Shown here: positions 4,451 to 6,425 of the stretch, piece by piece
Layout: the number at the start of each line of letters is the position of its first letter
Numbering within the stretch: position 1 is the first letter of the stretch
Assembly (NCBI GenBank): GCA_021772845.1
Contig: JAJFLF010000333.1
Coordinates: 1-6,425, forward strand
DNA: 6,425 bases
Reading direction: 5' to 3'
DNA from: Mariprofundus sp.
GTDB taxonomy: Bacteria > Pseudomonadota > Zetaproteobacteria > Mariprofundales > Mariprofundaceae
The notes under the pieces: generated by a model
Database searches by the model: none
What the model was told of the DNA's origin: nothing
What the model saw: only the letters and a program-made list of their open reading frames with translations
Program-made: the position numbers and the translations under genes

Positions 4451-5338
4451 TCAGGCCGTAGCCATACCTTTGTGACGATAGCGCTCCAACATCGTTGCAT
4501 TGCCAATCAAACCACCACTATGCACATAGAGAACTGTGCCTTCGATGCTGTCGATATGCTGTAGCAGCGTGTCCCACATTAACGCGGCATAGATCAGATC
4601 AAATTCTACACCGGCTTCTTTCAGCTCCTGCCACAGGCTCAGAAATTCAGGATACGGTTTGGCGAAATGATGTTTTTTGCTGTTCTCAAGAATTCGCAGG
4701 TTCTCAGGCACTGGCCCCAGAAGCTCCATTTGTGAAATCAGATAAGGTTTATCTCCCACCGAGGGGGTAGTCAGCACTACTGCATCGGGCAAAGCTGCTG
4801 CAAGATAACATGCAGTCGTGCCAGTACCCGATGGCGTGACAACGTGTAACTGCTCAATGCCACTATGCTCTCGCCACTGTTTGATCTCTTGCGCTAATGT
4901 CTCTATGCCCTGCTGTGCAATCGCATCTGCACCGCCCTGCGGCACAAACAGACTCCCTTCATCAGCCTCTGATTTCAGAACCTCAATCGCAGCCTCGTAA
5001 TCATCATGAGTCACTTCATGCAACTGCATGCCGAGTTCCAGCGCCATCTTCAAATTACCAGTCGGCCTGTTTTTGAGATGAGCAGAAACCGGTTTTGAAG
5101 TGTAATCGAATCGCCAACCCTTTTGATGGCACAGCGCTGCAATGGAGAGCATGGCATTGGATTGTGTGCCACCATACGAGACGAGCTTTTTATATTGCTC
5201 GCGAGGTGCCCGAATCAGGCTATATAGCTTACGGTATTTATTGCCACTGAGCAGTGGATCAATCAGATCATCACGTTTAACAAAAAACTCGCGACCTCGA
5301 AACAGGAATGCCTCGACATTTGAAACTGGCTTATCCAC
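4451..5338 (-). CDS. PLP-dependent enzyme, ACC deaminase / D-cysteine desulfhydrase family
   Basis: A 295-residue cytoplasmic fold-type II pyridoxal-phosphate enzyme that most likely deaminates or desulfhydrates a small amino acid. VKRDDL (20-25) leads into SGNKYRKL, whose Lys34 should form the Schiff base. YGGTQSNAM (55-63) contacts substrate, PSGTGTTA (169-176) is the phosphate loop, and YVHSGGLIGN (271-280) closes the active site. In bona fide ACC deaminases a tyrosine (Tyr294) lies seven residues after the HxGG motif; here that position is Met283, and QSN is followed by Ala rather than His or Gln. Automatic annotation as ACC deaminase would therefore be doubtful; D-cysteine desulfhydrase or an uncharacterised subfamily fits better. 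The GTG start (5338-5336) directly follows the TAA of the cupin gene with no Shine-Dalgarno, pointing to translational coupling in one operon. It is slightly shorter than typical members of about 300-340 residues, but all core motifs are present. Confidence 0.9.
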   Translation of the reverse strand: MDKPVSNVEAFLFRGREFFVKRDDLIDPLLSGNKYRKLYSLIRAPREQYKKLVSYGGTQSNAMLSIAALCHQKGWRFDYTSKPVSAHLKNRPTGNLKMALELGMQLHEVTHDDYEAAIEVLKSEADEGSLFVPQGGADAIAQQGIETLAQEIKQWREHSGIEQLHVVTPSGTGTTACYLAAALPDAVVLTTPSVGDKPYLISQMELLGPVPENLRILENSKKHHFAKPYPEFLSLWQELKEAGVEFDLIYAALMWDTLLQHIDSIEGTVLYVHSGGLIGNATMLERYRHKGMATA

Positions 5339-5860
5339 TTAGCGAGTCAGACGCTTAATCAGATCGCTATGCTGTGGATGTAAACCCAACAGATAGTCCC
5401 TGCCCGGCATTTCAAAATCTGCAAAATCAAAACCGGGGGCAACAGTGCAGCCAACCAGTGCAAATCCGTCTTGTGCAACCGAGGCACCGAACCAGTCTCC
5501 GGCTTCCACCACATGCTGAAATGATTCGCCCTGTTCAAGATCACTACCCAGTTTTTTCTGCGTATAATGGCCCGCTTTATCAATCACATGCACACCCAAT
5601 CCCGTTCCGGCATAAAAGTGCCACAGCTCATCCTGTTTGATGCGATGCAGGGCCGAAAACTCATCACCGCTCAACAGAAAATAGATACTGGTACAGAAGC
5701 TTCGATCTCCATCAAAGCGGGCCGGCAAACCCGCAACCGCAATAGTCTCGGAAGATCGATAGGTCTCTTTAAACCATCCACCTTCCGGATGTTTTTCCAG
5801 TTCGAGTTGTTTTATCCAAGTAGCCACCTGTTCTGGCATAGGCATTTGAGATTCATTCAT
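5339..5860 (-). CDS. Cupin_5 / DUF985 family protein
   Basis: A 173-residue soluble cupin beta-barrel protein. Family landmarks are HPEGGWFKETYRS (24-36), CTSIYFLL (56-63), HRIKQDELWHFYAG (72-85), LGSDLEQGESFQHVVEAGDWF (about 104-124) and LVGCTVAPGFDFADFE (135-150). His72, Glu78 and His81 are plausible metal or ligand contacts by analogy with other cupins. No enzymatic activity is firmly assigned to the family; sugar-epimerase-like folds are the closest comparison. The frame is open to an ATG at 5929, adding 23 residues, but neither start has a good Shine-Dalgarno. I prefer ATG 5860 because family members usually begin shortly before HPEGG. Its TAA abuts the GTG of the PLP enzyme gene, so the two are co-transcribed. 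The interrupted LysR gene lies upstream on the same strand. Confidence 0.88.
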   Translation of the reverse strand: MNESQMPMPEQVATWIKQLELEKHPEGGWFKETYRSSETIAVAGLPARFDGDRSFCTSIYFLLSGDEFSALHRIKQDELWHFYAGTGLGVHVIDKAGHYTQKKLGSDLEQGESFQHVVEAGDWFGASVAQDGFALVGCTVAPGFDFADFEMPGRDYLLGLHPQHSDLIKRLTR

Positions 5861-5986
5861 GCCTGTATCATAACCATAGCCTGACAATTCATACATCACT
5901 GAGGCAGCCGTATTAACTATCATAATCATTTATGATGAATGGCCAATCTATGATGGTCACTACGAAGCCACTCAATATAAGCAGAA

Positions 5987-6425
5987 TTACCGACAATTAT
6001 TGACGATATAATCCATCAAGGTTTTAAGAGCCAAGCTCTTGTGTCGGTTATGAGGGTACAGCATTGAAATTGGATAAGACTCAATCGTGTACTCGCTCAA
6101 GAGCTCTACAACGTCACCTTCTGCCAATGATTGGTTGACGAAAAAATCAGGCAGGTAAGCAATCCCAATACCGGACACAGCCATTTGAGCGACCATTTCC
6201 CCATTGTTTACTGCCGTATTTCCATCAATCTCTATGCTGTATTCACTATCGGCGTTTTTGAATGTCCAATTCTTATGACTTACAACAGAATCAAATAGAC
6301 AATTGTGTTTGCTTAACGCGTTAGGGGTTTAAGGTATGCCCGCTTCCTTGAGATAATCAGGGCTTGCCACACACTTAAGGCGAGTCTCTCCCATCTTTCT
6401 GGAAAAAAGGCTTGAATCAGGAAGG
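5987..6425 (-). pseudogene. LysR-type regulator, C-terminal effector-binding domain, interrupted by in-frame stop and cut by window edge
   Basis: From the right edge the frame reads LPDSSLFSRKMGETRLKCVASP, typical of the LysR substrate-binding domain, continues SPDYLKEAGIP, then meets TAA at 6331-6329. Without any frame change it resumes TPNALSKHNCLFDS and runs to VSGIGIAYLPDFFV, then YPHNRHKSLALKTLMDYIV, the classic LysR C terminus, ending TAA at 5989-5987. LysR proteins often have a Lys or Thr-like polar residue between P and T-P here, so a single AAA-to-TAA change explains the break. Termination at 6331 would remove about 113 residues of the effector-binding domain. The DNA-binding N terminus lies off the window. 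It is on the same strand as the cupin-PLP enzyme pair. A sequencing error or stop readthrough cannot be excluded. Family assignment is secure; the effector is unknown. Confidence 0.85.

Noticed and set aside
5861..5929. Cupin start at ATG 5929, adding 23 residues
   Set aside because: Not excluded, but the added residues have no family counterpart and there is no Shine-Dalgarno; the shorter form fits usual family length.
5987..6196. Separate 69-residue gene starting at ATG 6196
   Set aside because: The sequence is the C-terminal end of the LysR effector domain and its frame continues upstream past the ATG to the stop at 6331 and beyond.

Overview
The window looks like an ordinary chromosomal stretch of a gammaproteobacterium of moderate GC. 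The partial Nfo at the left edge aligns almost without gaps to E. coli endonuclease IV. The right half carries common proteobacterial enzyme families and a LysR-type regulator. A Methylophaga/Thiotrichales-like host is possible, but the sequence alone does not settle it. No tRNA, rRNA, CRISPR array, integrase or transposase is visible.

Layout. (1) 1-508, minus strand: the first 169 codons of endonuclease IV (nfo), running off the left edge. (2) 509-936: a non-coding gap between divergent genes, with a possible sigma-70 promoter, a 33-codon upstream ORF and a small hairpin. (3) 937-3543, plus strand: the centrepiece, an 868-residue secreted mosaic protein. It has a signal peptide, two tandem copies of an unrecognised Cys-containing domain, a ricin-type beta-trefoil, a beta-sandwich apparently split by a long Lys-rich amphipathic helical insertion, a strikingly good VHL beta domain that keeps most of the hydroxyproline-pocket residues, and a more divergent second VHL-like domain. 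(4) 3544-4022: a gap holding a decayed 3' end of a GGDEF diguanylate cyclase gene (plus) and a 31-residue membrane-protein gene with a perfect Shine-Dalgarno (minus), missed by length-filtered ORF calling. (5) 4023-4334, plus: a 103-residue exported protein with one cysteine pair, function unknown. (6) 4371-4441: an inverted-repeat element of the GGGAAT/ATTCCC type between convergent genes, probably also a terminator. (7) 4451-6425, minus: a LysR-type regulator interrupted by one in-frame stop, then a cupin_5/DUF985 protein, then a fold-type II PLP enzyme of the ACC deaminase/D-cysteine desulfhydrase family. The last two abut as TAA|GTG and are almost certainly co-transcribed.

How the parts relate. 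The PLP enzyme and cupin form a small metabolic unit whose adjacent regulator appears broken. The large secreted protein stands alone with its own promoter region. Its carbohydrate-binding-type trefoil, cationic helices and VHL-type peptide-binding modules suggest an extracellular or periplasmic adhesion/effector-like role, but no enzymatic domain is recognisable and the function is open.
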